Shown one piece after another: positions 9,244 to 17,513 of a DNA stretch of 38,161 nt (within the stretch, counting starts at the first letter, position 1; every line of letters begins with the position of its first letter). Below the pieces are notes generated by a model. That model had not been told where the DNA came from and searched no databases. It saw only the letters and a list, made by a program, of their open reading frames with translations. Location of the stretch: assembly GCF_010093225.1 (NCBI RefSeq), contig NZ_PDWM01000031.1, forward strand, positions 1 to 38,161. The letters are read 5' to 3'. Origin of the DNA: Pseudoxanthomonas koreensis (GTDB taxonomy: Bacteria; Pseudomonadota; Gammaproteobacteria; Xanthomonadales; Xanthomonadaceae). The position numbers and the translations under genes are program-made.

Positions 9244-11646
9244 ATGTCCACACAATCACGCTTCCGCGCCCTGCCTCCAGCCACCCTCGCCACCGCGCTG
9301 GGCATTGCCCTCGCGACGCCGTTGCCCGCCCTGGCCGAGCCCGCGATCGAGGCCACCGACCTCGGCACCGTCGTCGTCACCGCCGCAGGCTTCGAGCAGA
9401 AGATCACCAACGCGCCGGCCAGCATCAGCGTCATCACCCGCGAGGACCTGGTGCGGCGCCCATACATGACCCTGCTCGATGCCGTGCGCGACATCGAGGG
9501 CGTGGACGTGGGCGAGACCCGCGACAAGACCGGCCAGGGCACGGTCTCGATCCGCGGCATGGGCGCCGACTACACCCTGGTCCTGGTCAACGGCAAGCGC
9601 CAGAACAACCATGGCGACATCTACCCGAACAACTTCGGCGGCAACCAGTTCAACCACATCCCGCCGCTGGACGCGATCGAGCGCATCGAGATCATCCGCG
9701 GCCCTGCCTCGACCCTGTACGGCGCCGACGCGATGGGTGGCGTGATCAACGTCATCACCCGCAGGAACCTGGACACCTGGAGCGGCTCGATCACCCTCGG
9801 CCACACCTTCGAGACCGACGACCAGTTCGGCGACGACTCCACCGTGGACCTGTTCGTCACCGGCCCGCTGGTGCCCGGCGCGCTCAACCTCGGCGTGCGC
9901 GGCAGCTGGTACCAGCGCGATGCCTCCAACCCGGTGTACGCGCCGGTGACCGACCCCGCCGGCCAGATCCACAACCGCCCGCTGGGCTTCGGCGGCGGTG
10001 GCAAGACCGTGGACAACACCAACAAGGCGGCCGGCTTCACCCTGGACTGGACGCTGGCGCAGAACCAGAACCTGAGCCTGGACTACGACGCCTCGCGCCA
10101 GGAATACGACAACAGCACCAAGATCAACGACTCCGGCGTCGAGGAGTACCCGGTCGGCACCGTGGACAGCCTCGCCAGCATCTGGGCGGCGGGCAACGCC
10201 TGCCTCGGTGCGGCCGGCGCCAATGCCGCCGCCTGCGCCGCCAACGGCGGCACCTGGGGCCGCCGCGCCAACCCGCGCGTCGGCTACGGCCCGACCCAGG
10301 AGTTCACCCGCGAGAGCTGGTCGCTCAGCCACGACGGCACCTGGGGTTTCGGCAACAGCGTGGTCTCGCTGCAGCACATCGCCACCAACAACGAAGGCCG
10401 CACCCAGCCGTTCACCGTGGCCGAGCGCGAGCAGTTGCTGGCGATGATCGACGGCACCGGCGCCTACGCCGGCATGAGCCTTGCCGACCGCCGCGCACTG
10501 GCGGAATCGACCTTCCTGCCGCGCCCGGGGCGCACCCTCGAGAGCCGCCAGTACACCCTGGACGGCAAGCTCGACATGCCATGGCAGTGGCGCGGCGAGC
10601 ACACCGCGGTGCTCGGCACCCAGGTGATCCGCGGCGAACTCGAGGACGGCGTGTTCGGCATGGAAGCCGGCACTCCCAGCGCGGTGCAGGAACACAACAT
10701 GTACTCGCTGTTCGCCGAGGACACCTGGTACGTGATCGAGCCGCTGGCGATCACCTACGGCCTGCGCTACGACGACCACGAAGTGTTCGGCGACCATGTC
10801 AGCCCGCGCCTGTACGGCGTCTACACCATCAACGGACAGTGGACGGTCAAGGGCGGCGTCAGCACCGGTTTCAAGACCCCCAAGACCACGCAGCTGTACG
10901 ACGGCATCACCGGCTTCGGCGGCCAGGGCACCCTGCCGCTGTTCGGCAATCCCGACCTGCAGCCGGAAACCAGCACCAGCACCGAACTGGCCGTGTACTG
11001 GCAGCACCCGGACGGCCACAACTTCAACGCCACCCTGTTCCACAACGCGTTCGACGACAAGCTGTCCACCGAGAGCTGCGGCGCGGGCCTGGCCCAGGCC
11101 TGCCCGACCGGCGAGTACGCCGACCTGGGCTACGTCACCGGCAACGTGCCGGTGAACATCGACGAAGCGGTGGTCAAGGGCGCCGAACTGGCCGGCCGCT
11201 GGCAGTTCGCCGAGCGTTTCGGCCTGCGCGCCAACTACACCTACACCGACAGCGAGCAGAAGAGCGGTCCGTCCGCGGGCCTGCCGCTGGGCAACAGCGC
11301 CCGGCACATGGCCAACGCCACCCTCGACTGGCAGGCCAGCGACCGCTTCAGCATGTTCCTGTCGGGCGAACTCCGCTCCAAGCGCTATCGCGGCGTGGAT
11401 GCGACCACCGGCGAGCCGCAGTACTGGAAGGACTACGAAGTGCTGCACCTGGGTGCTTCGTACCAGTTCGCCGAATGGCTCACGCTCAACGCGCGGATCA
11501 ACAACCTGCTGGACCGCGACTTCACCAGCTACGGGTACTCGTTCCTGGACAACGGCGACGGCAGCTGGACCCTGTCGGCGCAGGACGACTACAACAACAA
11601 GGACAAGGCCCGGAACATCTGGATCGGCCTGAACTTCAGCTTCTGA
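9244..11646 (+). CDS. TonB-dependent outer-membrane receptor (CirA/FepA type)
   Basis: An 800-residue outer-membrane receptor, probably for a ferric siderophore or catecholate iron complex, energised by TonB. Residues 1-31 are a signal peptide (cleavage after LPALA). A TonB-box-like TVVVTA lies at 42-47. The plug (about 50-165) has SIRGMGADYTLVLVNGKRQ and IERIEIIRGPASTLYGADAM, then GGVINVIT, close to CirA/FepA. The rest is a 22-strand barrel, ending in Phe800 as outer-membrane proteins do. The ATG at 9244 is preferred to an in-frame ATG at 9187 because it gives a normal signal peptide. Fur control is inferred from the promoter. The ligand cannot be told from sequence. Confidence 0.93.
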   Translation: MSTQSRFRALPPATLATALGIALATPLPALAEPAIEATDLGTVVVTAAGFEQKITNAPASISVITREDLVRRPYMTLLDAVRDIEGVDVGETRDKTGQGTVSIRGMGADYTLVLVNGKRQNNHGDIYPNNFGGNQFNHIPPLDAIERIEIIRGPASTLYGADAMGGVINVITRRNLDTWSGSITLGHTFETDDQFGDDSTVDLFVTGPLVPGALNLGVRGSWYQRDASNPVYAPVTDPAGQIHNRPLGFGGGGKTVDNTNKAAGFTLDWTLAQNQNLSLDYDASRQEYDNSTKINDSGVEEYPVGTVDSLASIWAAGNACLGAAGANAAACAANGGTWGRRANPRVGYGPTQEFTRESWSLSHDGTWGFGNSVVSLQHIATNNEGRTQPFTVAEREQLLAMIDGTGAYAGMSLADRRALAESTFLPRPGRTLESRQYTLDGKLDMPWQWRGEHTAVLGTQVIRGELEDGVFGMEAGTPSAVQEHNMYSLFAEDTWYVIEPLAITYGLRYDDHEVFGDHVSPRLYGVYTINGQWTVKGGVSTGFKTPKTTQLYDGITGFGGQGTLPLFGNPDLQPETSTSTELAVYWQHPDGHNFNATLFHNAFDDKLSTESCGAGLAQACPTGEYADLGYVTGNVPVNIDEAVVKGAELAGRWQFAERFGLRANYTYTDSEQKSGPSAGLPLGNSARHMANATLDWQASDRFSMFLSGELRSKRYRGVDATTGEPQYWKDYEVLHLGASYQFAEWLTLNARINNLLDRDFTSYGYSFLDNGDGSWTLSAQDDYNNKDKARNIWIGLNFSF

Positions 11647-11676
11647 CCCCGCGGCCGCGGAACGGGCCGGCGCGCG

Positions 11677-11704
11677 CATGCTGCGGGGCTTGCCCCGCTG
11701 CATG
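11677..11704. repeat. Single REP-like hairpin behind the receptor gene
   Basis: A 13-bp stem (11677-11689 with 11692-11704, one T-T mismatch, TT loop) contains gcggggcttgccccgc, the same core as the REP pair at 7893-7982. It lies 30 bases after the receptor stop and before the next Fur box. It could act as a transcript-end stabiliser or partial terminator. Confidence 0.7.
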
Positions 11705-11739
11705 TCAACCGTCCGGACCCACGGGCGTTACCGGAGCCC

Positions 11740-11779
11740 AGGCGATCAATGAGAACAATTCTCATTGATCGCCTATACT
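11740..11779 (+). promoter_or_regulatory. Fur-box promoter of the PepSY-reductase operon
   Basis: A 35-bp palindrome has perfect 16-bp arms at 11740-11755 and 11759-11774. Its core aatgagaacaattctcatt (11748-11766) is a near-consensus 19-bp Fur box. TATACT at 11774-11779 is a good -10 box just downstream, so Fur would cover the -35 region. Transcription would begin near 11786, which rules out the in-frame ATG at 11749 as the start of the next gene. Confidence 0.85.
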
Positions 11780-11805
11780 TCCCGTCCCCCCTCTCCCGCC
11801 ATGCC

Positions 11806-12453
11806 GTGACCGCGACCCAGGCCCAGCACGATCCCGTTTCCGCCCAGCGCCGCCGCGGCTTCTGGCTGCGCCAGCTGCACCAGTGGCACTGGATCAGCTC
11901 GGCGGTGTGCCTGGTCGGGATGCTGCTGTTCACCGCCACCGGCGTCACCCTCAACCACGCTGCAAGGATCGAGGCGCAGCCGCGGGTGGACAACCGCACG
12001 GTCGAGCTGCCAGCGCCGCTGCTGGCGCTGCTGGCGCAGGCGCCGGAGGAAGGCAACGCACCGCTGCCGGCGGAGGTGGCCGGCTGGCTGGGCGATGCGC
12101 TGGAGGTGTCGCCGGGGCGACGCCCGGCCGAATGGTCGGCGGAGGAGGCGTATGTCTCGATGCCCTCGCCCGGCACCGACGCCTGGCTGAGCATCGACCG
12201 CGAGACCGGCGCGGTGGAGTTCGAGCGCACCTGGCGCGGCTGGGTGTCCTACCTCAACGACCTGCACAAGGGTCGCAACGCGGGGCCGGCCTGGGGCTGG
12301 TTCATCGACGTGTTCGCGATCGCCTGCCTGGTGTTCTGCATCACCGGGCTGTTCCTGCTCCACCTGCACGCGCGGCAGCGCCGGCTCACCTGGCCGCTGG
12401 TCGGCCTGGGCCTGGTGGTGCCGCTGCTGCTTGCCCTGCTCTTCATCCACTGA
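11806..12453 (+). CDS. PepSY-associated membrane protein
   Basis: A 215-residue inner-membrane protein with three predicted helices (about 28-49, 162-186, 192-213). The first is preceded by LRQLHQWHW and followed by a His near 51, a pattern of PepSY-associated helices that may bind haem. Between helices 1 and 2 is a periplasmic PepSY-like domain with [14 protein letters not shown]. The GTG at 11806 is chosen because the ATG at 11749 lies inside the Fur box upstream of the -10. In this operon it is the natural membrane conduit carrying electrons from the diflavin reductase to the periplasm. That role is inferred from family and context. Confidence 0.78.
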   Translation: MTATQAQHDPVSAQRRRGFWLRQLHQWHWISSAVCLVGMLLFTATGVTLNHAARIEAQPRVDNRTVELPAPLLALLAQAPEEGNAPLPAEVAGWLGDALEVSPGRRPAEWSAEEAYVSMPSPGTDAWLSIDRETGAVEFERTWRGWVSYLNDLHKGRNAGPAWGWFIDVFAIACLVFCITGLFLLHLHARQRRLTWPLVGLGLVVPLLLALLFIH

Positions 12454-12466
12454 CGAGGTCCGTTCC

Positions 12467-12982
12467 ATGCGAGTCAAGCTGTTCATCGCGGTCAGCGGCC
12501 TGCTGACGCTCCCGGCCTACGCGGCCGAGCTCGAGGTCAGCGTCGAGATCCCCAAGCTCAACGTGGCCGAGTACCACCGCCCCTACGTGGCGATCTGGCT
12601 CGAAGGCGCCGACCAGAAGGTCGCGTCGAACCTGGCCGTCTGGTACCAGATGAAGGACACCGCCGAAGGCCATGGCACCAAGTGGCTGCCCGACCTGCGC
12701 CAGTGGTGGCGCAAGTCCGGCCGCAGCCTGGACGTGCCGGTGGACGGCGTCACCGGGCCCACCCGTCCGGTCGGCAGGCACGTGGTCTCGTTCGCGCAGT
12801 CGCAGCCGCAGCTCAGGGACCTGGCGCCGGGCGAGTACACCCTGGTGGTCGAGGCCGTGCGCGAAGTCGGCGGCCGCGAACTGGTGAAGATCCCCTTCTC
12901 CTGGCCGGCGAAGGCGCCGCAGTCGGGCAAGGCCCAGGGCAGCAGCGAGCTCGGCGCGGTCACGCTGGCCACCAAACCCTGA
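12467..12982 (+). CDS. DUF2271 periplasmic protein
   Basis: A 171-residue exported protein of the DUF2271 family. Residues 1-19 are a signal peptide (cleavage after AYA). The mature part is a compact beta-rich domain with [21 protein letters not shown], typical of the family, then [14 protein letters not shown]. No cysteine or haem motif is present. I looked for an ApbE flavinylation motif of the form DxxSGAT and found none. It starts 13 bases after the PepSY gene and is part of the Fur-controlled operon. DUF2271, DUF4198, PepSY and ApbE genes occur together in other genomes; the biochemical role is unknown. Confidence 0.85.
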   Translation: MRVKLFIAVSGLLTLPAYAAELEVSVEIPKLNVAEYHRPYVAIWLEGADQKVASNLAVWYQMKDTAEGHGTKWLPDLRQWWRKSGRSLDVPVDGVTGPTRPVGRHVVSFAQSQPQLRDLAPGEYTLVVEAVREVGGRELVKIPFSWPAKAPQSGKAQGSSELGAVTLATKP

Positions 12983-13010
12983 GTGGCCGCGCCGCGACGT
13001 CGCGCACCGC

Positions 13011-13100
13011 CGCATCCAGCACGCGCGACGCCCGCGCACCCGCATCCAGTACCCGCCACGAAATCCCGCAACCCGCATCCAGTACCTGCCGCGGCATCCG
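13011..13100. repeat. Short degenerate tandem repeat
   Basis: The motif cgcatccag[t/c]ac occurs at 13011, 13041 and 13074, with units of 30 and 33 bases whose remaining bases are only loosely similar. It fills most of the 139-base gap between the DUF2271 and DUF4198 genes. No promoter or terminator is obvious. Confidence 0.6.
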
Positions 13101-13121
13101 CGGACACCTATGGAGGTTCCC

Positions 13122-13985
13122 ATGAAGCGTTCCCTCGTCCTCGCCACCGCCATCGCTTCGCTGCTCGCATCCTTCGGCGCCGCCGCGCACAAGCAGTGGC
13201 TGCTGCCCTCGGCCACCGTGGTCGCCGGCAATGAGCCGTTCGTCACCGTCGATGCCGCGGTCTCCAACCAGCTGTACTACCCCGACCACGTGCCGATGCG
13301 GCTGGACAACGTCACCATCACCGCGCCCGACGGCAGCGTGCTGAAGCCGCAGAACGGCAGCACCGGCAAGTACCGCAGCGTGTTCGACGTGGCGCTGGCG
13401 CAGCAGGGCACGTACCGCATCGCCAACGTCAACGCCGGCCTGTCGGCGCGCTGGGACACCGCCGAAAGCCTGGCCGCCGCGGCCGCCGCGACGCAGGGCC
13501 AGGGGCCCGGCGGCCCGGGCCCGCGCGGCGGCTTCCTGCGCAACGCCACGCCTGAAGACCTGGCGACCAAGGTGCCGAAGGATGCAAAGAACCTGCAGGT
13601 CACCGAAGGCGTGAGCCGCGTGGAGACCTTCGTCAGCAACGGCTCGCCGAGCGAGGTCAAGCTGACCGGCAAGGGCCTGGAACTGCTGCCGGTGACCCAT
13701 CCCAACGACCTGTTCGCCGGCGAGGAAGCGAAGTTCAAGCTGATGGTCGACGGCAAGCCGGCCGCCGGCCTGGAGGTCGAGATCGTCCGCGGCGCCACCC
13801 GCTACCGCAACGCGCAGGAAGAGATCAGCGTGAAGACCGGCGCCGACGGCAGCTTCGCCGTAACCTGGCCGGAAGCGGGCATGTACTGGCTGGAAGCCAG
13901 CATCGAGGACGCGAAGACCAGCGTGCCGCAGGCCAAGCGCCGCCGGCTGGGCTACGTGGCCACGCTGGAAGTGCTGCCGCAGTAA
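13122..13985 (+). CDS. DUF4198 periplasmic protein
   Basis: A 287-residue exported protein of the DUF4198 family (COG5266, which includes periplasmic proteins linked to cobalt or nickel uptake). The signal peptide ends at about residue 22 (ASFGAAA), which would leave His23 of HKQWLLPS as the first residue of the mature protein. Residues 125-146 hold a Gly/Pro-rich insert. The C-terminal part (about 200-287) is an immunoglobulin-like beta domain with [20 protein letters not shown] and [23 protein letters not shown] good GGAGG ribosome site precedes the ATG at 13122. It belongs to the iron-regulated operon; metal binding in the periplasm is an inference. Confidence 0.82.
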   Translation: MKRSLVLATAIASLLASFGAAAHKQWLLPSATVVAGNEPFVTVDAAVSNQLYYPDHVPMRLDNVTITAPDGSVLKPQNGSTGKYRSVFDVALAQQGTYRIANVNAGLSARWDTAESLAAAAAATQGQGPGGPGPRGGFLRNATPEDLATKVPKDAKNLQVTEGVSRVETFVSNGSPSEVKLTGKGLELLPVTHPNDLFAGEEAKFKLMVDGKPAAGLEVEIVRGATRYRNAQEEISVKTGADGSFAVTWPEAGMYWLEASIEDAKTSVPQAKRRRLGYVATLEVLPQ

Positions 13986-14011
13986 GCGCCGGCGCGACCA
14001 CGACGCAGTCC

Positions 14012-14986
14012 ATGGAACAGGCGACCGCCGGGAGCCTCGCCAGCCTCGGCGGCGAGAGCATGGGAACGCGCTGGAGCGCGCGCATGCACGTGCGCGCCGG
14101 TGCCGACCTGCACGCGCTGCACGCCGGCATCCAGCAGCAGCTGGACCGGGTGGTGGCGCAGATGAGCCCCTGGGAAGCGGAGTCGGACATCAGCCGCTAC
14201 CGGCGCGCACCGGCCGGCAGCTGGCAGGCGTTGCCCGCGGAGTTCGCCGCGGTGCTCGACTGCGCGCTGGAAGTGGCCGCCGCCAGCGATGGCGCGTTCG
14301 ATCCGACCGTCGGCCCGCTGGTGGACCTGTGGGGCTTCGGCAGCACCGGCACGCCGCGGCGCATACCGTCGCCGGAAGCGATCGCGCAGGCGCGCCTGCA
14401 CGCCGGCTGGCAACGCCTGCAGCGCCGCGACGAAGGCCGGCAACTGCTGCAGCCCGGCGGCGTGCAGCTGGACCTGTCAGCGATCGCCAAGGGCTACGGT
14501 GCCGACCTGGCCGCCGCGCACCTGCGCGATCGCGGCGTGGCCGCCGCGCTGGTCGAGGTCGGCGGCGAGATCCGCGGCTACGGGCGCAAGCCCGACGGCG
14601 AGCCCTGGCGCGTGCTGGTGGAGTCCGAAGCCGACGCCGGCGCCGGCGTGGACGAACTGCCGCCGCGCGTGCTCGTGCTCGACGACCTCGCGGTGGCCAC
14701 CTCCGGCGACCGCTGGCACCGCTTCGAGCAGGAAGGCCGCCGCTACACGCACACGATCGACCCGCGCAGCGGCACCCCGGTGGCCGATGCCGCCGCCGCG
14801 GTCACGGTGGTCGCCGCCGACGCGATGCACGCCGACGCCTGGGCCACCGCGCTGACGGTGATGGGCGCGGCGGCCGGCCTGGAATTCGCCAGCGCCCACG
14901 CACTGGCCGCGCGCTTCGTGGCCCGCACCGGCGCCGGGCTGGAGGAAACCATGACCGGCGCCTTCAAGGCGCACCTGGCGCCATGA
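14012..14986 (+). CDS. apbE: FAD:protein FMN transferase (ApbE family)
   Basis: A 324-residue ApbE-type enzyme, which attaches FMN from FAD to Ser/Thr of target proteins using magnesium. Family motifs in order: GESMGTRW near the N terminus, DLSAIAKGYGADLA, VEVGGEIRGYG, ATSGDRWHRFE, YTHTIDPRSGTPV, and the metal-binding DAWATALTVMG. Most ApbE proteins act outside the cytoplasm as lipoproteins, but no signal peptide is visible here and no upstream in-frame start would add one. The gene sits 26 bases after DUF4198 and overlaps the diflavin reductase gene by four bases (ATGA). The flavinylation target in this operon is not evident. Confidence 0.93.
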   Translation: MEQATAGSLASLGGESMGTRWSARMHVRAGADLHALHAGIQQQLDRVVAQMSPWEAESDISRYRRAPAGSWQALPAEFAAVLDCALEVAAASDGAFDPTVGPLVDLWGFGSTGTPRRIPSPEAIAQARLHAGWQRLQRRDEGRQLLQPGGVQLDLSAIAKGYGADLAAAHLRDRGVAAALVEVGGEIRGYGRKPDGEPWRVLVESEADAGAGVDELPPRVLVLDDLAVATSGDRWHRFEQEGRRYTHTIDPRSGTPVADAAAAVTVVAADAMHADAWATALTVMGAAAGLEFASAHALAARFVARTGAGLEETMTGAFKAHLAP

Positions 14987-16632
14987 GCGGCGGCGCAGCC
15001 ACCTCCGCGCGCGGCGGCATGCCCTGGTCGCTGCTGGGCAACCTGGCGCTGGTCGCGCTGCTGGTGGTCGCTGCCTGCCTGCTGCTGCCGCTGCACGACG
15101 ATGCCTGGTGGGCAGCCGCGCCGCGACCGCAGCGCTGGTGGCTGGCCGGGTCGGCGCTGCTGGCGTATGCGGGCTTCTGCGCCTGGTTCCTGCGGTCGCC
15201 GCGCAAGGTGCAGTCCGGCGACGCAGTCGGCGACGGCGGACCGCCGCTGCTGGTCGCCTGGGCCAGCCAGACCGGCTTCGCCCAGGTGCTGGCCGAACGC
15301 AGCGCGGCGATGCTGCGCGATGCCGGCCAGGCGGTGCTGGCGCTGCCGCTGGACCCGGGCGCCGCGGCCTTGCCGGGCCGCCCCCGCCGCGCCCTGTTCA
15401 TCGCCCGCACCACCGGCGGAGGCGATCCCCCGGACCATGCGCTGGCCTTCCTGCGCGGCACGATGGCGCAGGCGGCCGCGCTGGACGGTCTGGAATACGC
15501 GCTGCTGGCACTGGGCGACCGCGAATACAACGACTACTGCGCCTTCGGCCGGCAGCTGGACGAATGGCTGCGCGGGCGCGGCGCACGCGCCCTGTTCGAC
15601 CGCATCGAGGTGGACAACGCCGACGAAGCCGCGCTGCGCCACTGGCAGTACGAAGTGGGCCGCATCGGCGGCGTCGCCGACCTGCCCGACTGGACCGCGC
15701 CGGCCTACGAAGCGTGGACGCTGCGGTCGCGCACCCTGCTCAACCCCGGCAGCCCGGGCGCACCGGTATTCGACCTCGTGCTGGTGCCGGCCGACGGCGC
15801 GCCGCTGCCATCGTGGCAGGCCGGCGACATCGCCGAGATCGGCCCGCGCAATCCGCGCCCGACCATCGAAGCGCTGCTGAAGGCGCTGCGGCTGCCGGGC
15901 GATGCCCCGGTCGATACCGCCCGCGGTCGCGAGCCGCTGGCCGGCGCGCTCGCACGCCTGCAACTACCGGCCGCCGACACGCTGGCACGGCCCCTGTCCG
16001 CGCAGGCGCTGGTGGACAGCCTGCGGCCGCTGCCGCACCGCGAGTATTCGATCGCCTCCACCGCCGACGAAGGCCAGGTGCGCCTGCTCGTCCGGCGCAT
16101 GACCCGCGCCGACGGCAGCCCCGGGCTGGGCAGTGGCTGGCTGTGCGACGGCGCCCTGCCCGGCAAGCCCCTGGACCTGCGCCTGCGCCGCAACCCCGGC
16201 TTCCATCCACCGGCGACCGACCGGCCGCTGGTGCTGGTCGGCAACGGCACCGGCATCGCCGGCCTGCGCGCGCACCTGCGTGCCCGGATCGCCGCCGGCG
16301 CCCGCGGCAACTGGCTCCTGTTCGGCGAACGCAGCCCCGGCCACGACCGCTTCTACGACGACGACCTGCGCCAGTGGCAGGCGCAGGGCTGGCTGGACCG
16401 CCTGGACCTGGCCTTTTCGCGCGACGCCGAAGCGCCCGCCTACGTCCAGCACCGGCTGCAGGCAGCCGGCGACATCCTGCGCGAATGGGTCGACCGTGGC
16501 GCCACGATACTGGTCTGCGGCAACGCCAGCGGCATGGCGCCGGCGGTGGACGCGGTGCTGGCCGAGGTGCTCGGCGAGGAGCGCCGCGAGGCACTGCGCA
16601 GCGAAGGCCGTTACCGCCGCGACGTCTACTGA
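14983..16632 (+). CDS. Membrane-anchored diflavin reductase (CysJ-like)
   Basis: A 549-residue flavoprotein with two N-terminal membrane helices (about 16-37 and 52-70), then a flavodoxin domain for FMN (88 to about 225: AWASQTGFAQVLAE, RTTGGGDPPDHA, LALGDREYNDYCAFG) and an FAD/NADPH reductase module. The FAD site is HREYSIAST, the NADP loop is LVGNGTGIAGL, and the C terminus GRYRRDVY matches CysJ-type sulfite reductase flavoproteins. No sulfite reductase haem subunit is nearby, so sulfite reduction is unlikely. With the PepSY protein it probably passes electrons from NADPH to the membrane and periplasm, perhaps to reduce ferric iron. The final seven bases overlap the convergent hutD gene. 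Confidence 0.9.
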   Translation: MSGGAATSARGGMPWSLLGNLALVALLVVAACLLLPLHDDAWWAAAPRPQRWWLAGSALLAYAGFCAWFLRSPRKVQSGDAVGDGGPPLLVAWASQTGFAQVLAERSAAMLRDAGQAVLALPLDPGAAALPGRPRRALFIARTTGGGDPPDHALAFLRGTMAQAAALDGLEYALLALGDREYNDYCAFGRQLDEWLRGRGARALFDRIEVDNADEAALRHWQYEVGRIGGVADLPDWTAPAYEAWTLRSRTLLNPGSPGAPVFDLVLVPADGAPLPSWQAGDIAEIGPRNPRPTIEALLKALRLPGDAPVDTARGREPLAGALARLQLPAADTLARPLSAQALVDSLRPLPHREYSIASTADEGQVRLLVRRMTRADGSPGLGSGWLCDGALPGKPLDLRLRRNPGFHPPATDRPLVLVGNGTGIAGLRAHLRARIAAGARGNWLLFGERSPGHDRFYDDDLRQWQAQGWLDRLDLAFSRDAEAPAYVQHRLQAAGDILREWVDRGATILVCGNASGMAPAVDAVLAEVLGEERREALRSEGRYRRDVY

Positions 16633-17222
16633 GCGGTCCGCTGCACCTGCACCAGCAGCAGGCTGCCCGCGCCCTCGATCGAGTAGCGCCGCCTGCCCTC
16701 GCCGTCCGCCAGCCAGGCACTGTCGCCCTGGGCCAGCACGGCCTGGCCGCGCCCCTCCAGGCCGATCCGCGCCGACCCGGCCAGCACGTGCACCGCCCAC
16801 GCCGTGCGCGCATCGCAGAAGCACCACATCGACCCGACCAGTGGCCGGTGCAGCAGCAGCGCAGTGAGGGCCTCCGGCCGCCACATCAGGTTGAAGACCT
16901 GCACCGGGCCATCCACGGGGATGCCGGTGACCGCCCGTCCACCATCGAAGCGCACACGCTGGTGCGGCGGCAGCAGGTCGAGGCGTTCGCCGTCGTCAAA
17001 ATGCAGCTCCAGGCCGTTGCCGTGCAGCAGCACCTGTTCGCGCTCCACGCCGGGGAACGGCGAAAAGTCGGCGGCCGCATCGACCTCGGCGATCGACAGG
17101 CGCAGGTCCCAGGCGTCATTGTCTGGCAGCGCCAGTATCTCGCGGGTCCAGCCGCGGCCGTTGCGCCAGCGCGTGCGCCGGTACTCGGTGGCGGGAATGG
17201 CGAGGAAATCGCGTCCGTCCAT
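16626..17222 (-). CDS. HutD/Ves family protein
   Basis: A 198-residue cupin-like protein of the HutD/Ves family. The N-terminal PATEYRRTRWRNGRGWTREIL and the later FSPFPGVEREQVLLHG are the family's best-conserved stretches. HutD is often encoded with histidine-utilisation genes, while E. coli Ves is linked to cold and stress response; neither biochemical function is firmly settled. No hut genes are present here, so the name is by family only. The ATG at 17222 is the first before the family region. Its stop codon overlaps the end of the diflavin reductase gene on the other strand. The 291 bases upstream (17223-17513) contain no convincing gene. Confidence 0.85.
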   Translation of the reverse strand: MDGRDFLAIPATEYRRTRWRNGRGWTREILALPDNDAWDLRLSIAEVDAAADFSPFPGVEREQVLLHGNGLELHFDDGERLDLLPPHQRVRFDGGRAVTGIPVDGPVQVFNLMWRPEALTALLLHRPLVGSMWCFCDARTAWAVHVLAGSARIGLEGRGQAVLAQGDSAWLADGEGRRRYSIEGAGSLLLVQVQRTAQ

Positions 17223-17513
17223 GCCTGCATTCTGCAGCAGCCGGCCCGATGCCTGCGCGGATCGCCGGAGAGGCTGGCCACAAGGAATCGCCCGGCGGCA
17301 CGTCCTGTGCAGCACCGGGCGACGGTACTTCCATGTCGGCATCCGGCCGTGGTTCCGCGCCTCCGTTTCCGCCGCATCCCTGCCCGTGGGCGGGGCCGCG
17401 CCTCCCTGCGCGATCCGCCGCCCCCGGATTCCCCAGCCACGGCGCTCCTGCGACCGCGGCCTGTTTGCTGTTGTTCTTACGCAGGACGCACGCGCGGGCG
17501 GCCAGGCGCCGTT

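Noticed and set aside
9256-11703. An 815-codon minus-strand frame and a 947-codon plus-strand frame over the receptor gene
   Set aside because: Both are shadows of the receptor reading frame, with low-complexity translation and no signal or domain.
12200-12220. DRETGAV in the PepSY protein as an ApbE flavinylation site
   Set aside because: The acceptor position is Val instead of Ser/Thr, and this is a normal PepSY turn.
14983-16632. Assimilatory sulfite reductase flavoprotein
   Set aside because: Two membrane helices, iron-type neighbours and no CysI-like gene argue against sulfite reduction, despite the CysJ-like domains.
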